Assembly: GCA_019421925.1 (NCBI GenBank)
Contig: JAHZEH010000029.1
Location: 4,906-13,574, forward strand
Reading direction: 5' to 3'
Source: Clostridia bacterium
GTDB taxonomy: Bacteria > Bacillota > Clostridia > Christensenellales > CALWSW01
DNA: 8,669 nucleotides
The notes under the pieces were generated by a model, which worked only from the letters and a program-made list of their open reading frames with translations, did not search any database and was not told the DNA's origin. How positions within the stretch are numbered: position 1 is the stretch's first letter; the number at the start of each line of letters is the position of its first letter. This document shows positions 8,241 through 8,669 of the stretch, one piece after another. The position numbers were made by a program, and so were the translations under genes.

Positions 8241-8522
8241 CTATTTTGCGCTCCGTTCCACAAACTGAACGATCTGCGCGATAAAATCCCCGATAATGGG
8301 GAGGTTGGCCATGGCGATTTTTTGCAGGATGATGAAAAGGATGGCCCCCAGGATGGTGAATCCCACCGCCGTCCCCAGGCCCCGGGCTATCCCCACAAGG
8401 AAGCTGTTCCACAGCATGCGCCTCGTGTTGTTCCGTTTGGCCAGGTAGTCGTCCAGCCCCATGGCTTCCAAGCTGTTTATCAAAGATTCCAGCCTTTTTT
8501 CCAGCCATGTTTCTTTGCTCAT
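8241..8522 (-). CDS. DUF5665 family small membrane protein
   Basis: This 93-residue protein has no known function. I recognise it as DUF5665 from its layout: a charged N-terminal helix (about 3-30, with EKRLESLINSLEAMGLDDY at 8-26), an NSFLVGIARGLGTAVGFTILG stretch starting at 39, and a hydrophobic core running to about 66 (AILFIIL at 60-66). A second, mildly hydrophobic helix follows at 74-88. It is probably membrane anchored with the N-terminus in the cytoplasm, and there is no cleavable signal peptide. The chosen ATG (8520-8522) has a GGCGGTG ribosome site just upstream. Earlier in-frame starts, including a TTG inside the preceding terminator hairpin, are unlikely. Its TAG stop is 39 nt before the glucan synthase GTG with no terminator between, so the two are probably co-transcribed. 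I see no strong promoter in the short gap upstream. The best candidate is a 4-of-6 TTTAAA on the minus strand near 8546-8551, without a good -35. Confidence 0.85.
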   Translation of the reverse strand: MSKETWLEKRLESLINSLEAMGLDDYLAKRNNTRRMLWNSFLVGIARGLGTAVGFTILGAILFIILQKIAMANLPIIGDFIAQIVQFVERSAK

Positions 8523-8567
8523 GCCATCACCGCCCATTTTGCTTCTTTTAAACTGCCCCACGGGCAC

Positions 8568-8608
8568 AAAAAAAATTCCGCAACAGCTTTCACACATGTT
8601 GCGGAATT
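8568..8608 (-). terminator. Intrinsic terminator after the right-edge gene
   Basis: AATTCCGCAACA (8574-8585) pairs perfectly over 12 bp with TGTTGCGGAATT (8597-8608) around an 11-nt loop. On the minus strand it is followed by a U run (complement of the A8 at 8568-8575, which overlaps the stem by two bases). It starts 3 nt past the TGA stop of the upstream gene, so it separates that gene from the DUF5665 and glucan synthase pair. Some read-through into that pair is possible because no strong promoter is visible in the 50 nt between them. Confidence 0.9.
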
Positions 8609-8611
8609 GAA

Positions 8612-8669
8612 TCAATCGTCCTTGTCCAGGGAGTCGTAGCGGCTCTCCGGATTCCTCAGCCAGTCCGTG
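8612..8669 (-). CDS. C-terminal end of an unidentified protein (cut by window edge)
   Basis: On the minus strand one frame reads TDWLRNPESRYDSLDKDD and then TGA at 8612-8614, directly ahead of a perfect intrinsic terminator. The placement of the terminator makes this the likely reading frame. The other frame with a stop close to the hairpin is not supported. The tail is strongly charged and acidic at its end. Eighteen residues are too few to name a family, and I do not recognise it. Confidence 0.6.
   Translation of the reverse strand, partial: TDWLRNPESRYDSLDKDD

Noticed and set aside
8523..8615. N-terminal extension of DUF5665 starting at a TTG at 8613-8615
   Set aside because: The extension would be translated from the upstream gene's stop region and its terminator hairpin, has no ribosome site, and does not resemble the family's N-terminus.

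Overview
The window is GC-rich (by eye above 60%) and every gene in it lies on the minus strand. It looks like a chromosomal stretch from a high-GC Clostridia relative, perhaps an Oscillospiraceae-type gut Firmicute. This rests on the DUF5665 small membrane protein, strong AGGAGG-type ribosome sites, a TGnTATAAT promoter and intrinsic hairpin plus T-run terminators. The taxonomic call is an inference. I see no mobile element, CRISPR array, tRNA or rRNA.

Layout in transcription order (right to left). At the right edge are the last 18 codons of an unidentified gene, followed by a perfect 12-bp intrinsic terminator. Next is a 93-residue DUF5665 membrane protein. After a 39-nt gap comes a 2535-residue cyclic beta-1,2-glucan synthase (NdvB/ChvB/Cgs family), which fills almost 90% of the window and ends at a strong hairpin terminator. 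A 301-nt intergenic region follows, holding a string of hairpins and, at its far end, a good promoter. That promoter drives the 5' part of a YgiQ-family radical SAM gene that runs off the left edge.

The synthase is the centre of interest. One polypeptide carries a soluble N-terminal region, six predicted membrane segments around a GT84 glycosyltransferase domain, a middle domain of the kind that closes the glucan ring, and a C-terminal GH94 phosphorylase-like half thought to set chain length. All the signature motifs I looked for are present and the frame is unbroken, so it should be active. DUF5665 is probably co-transcribed with it. No exporter of the NdvA/ChvA type is in view. What a presumably Gram-positive cell does with cyclic beta-1,2-glucan cannot be read from this window.

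The part least explained by genes is the 301-nt intergenic region. It has a long hairpin with a T-rich tail that reads as a terminator on the plus strand, although no plus-strand gene precedes it.
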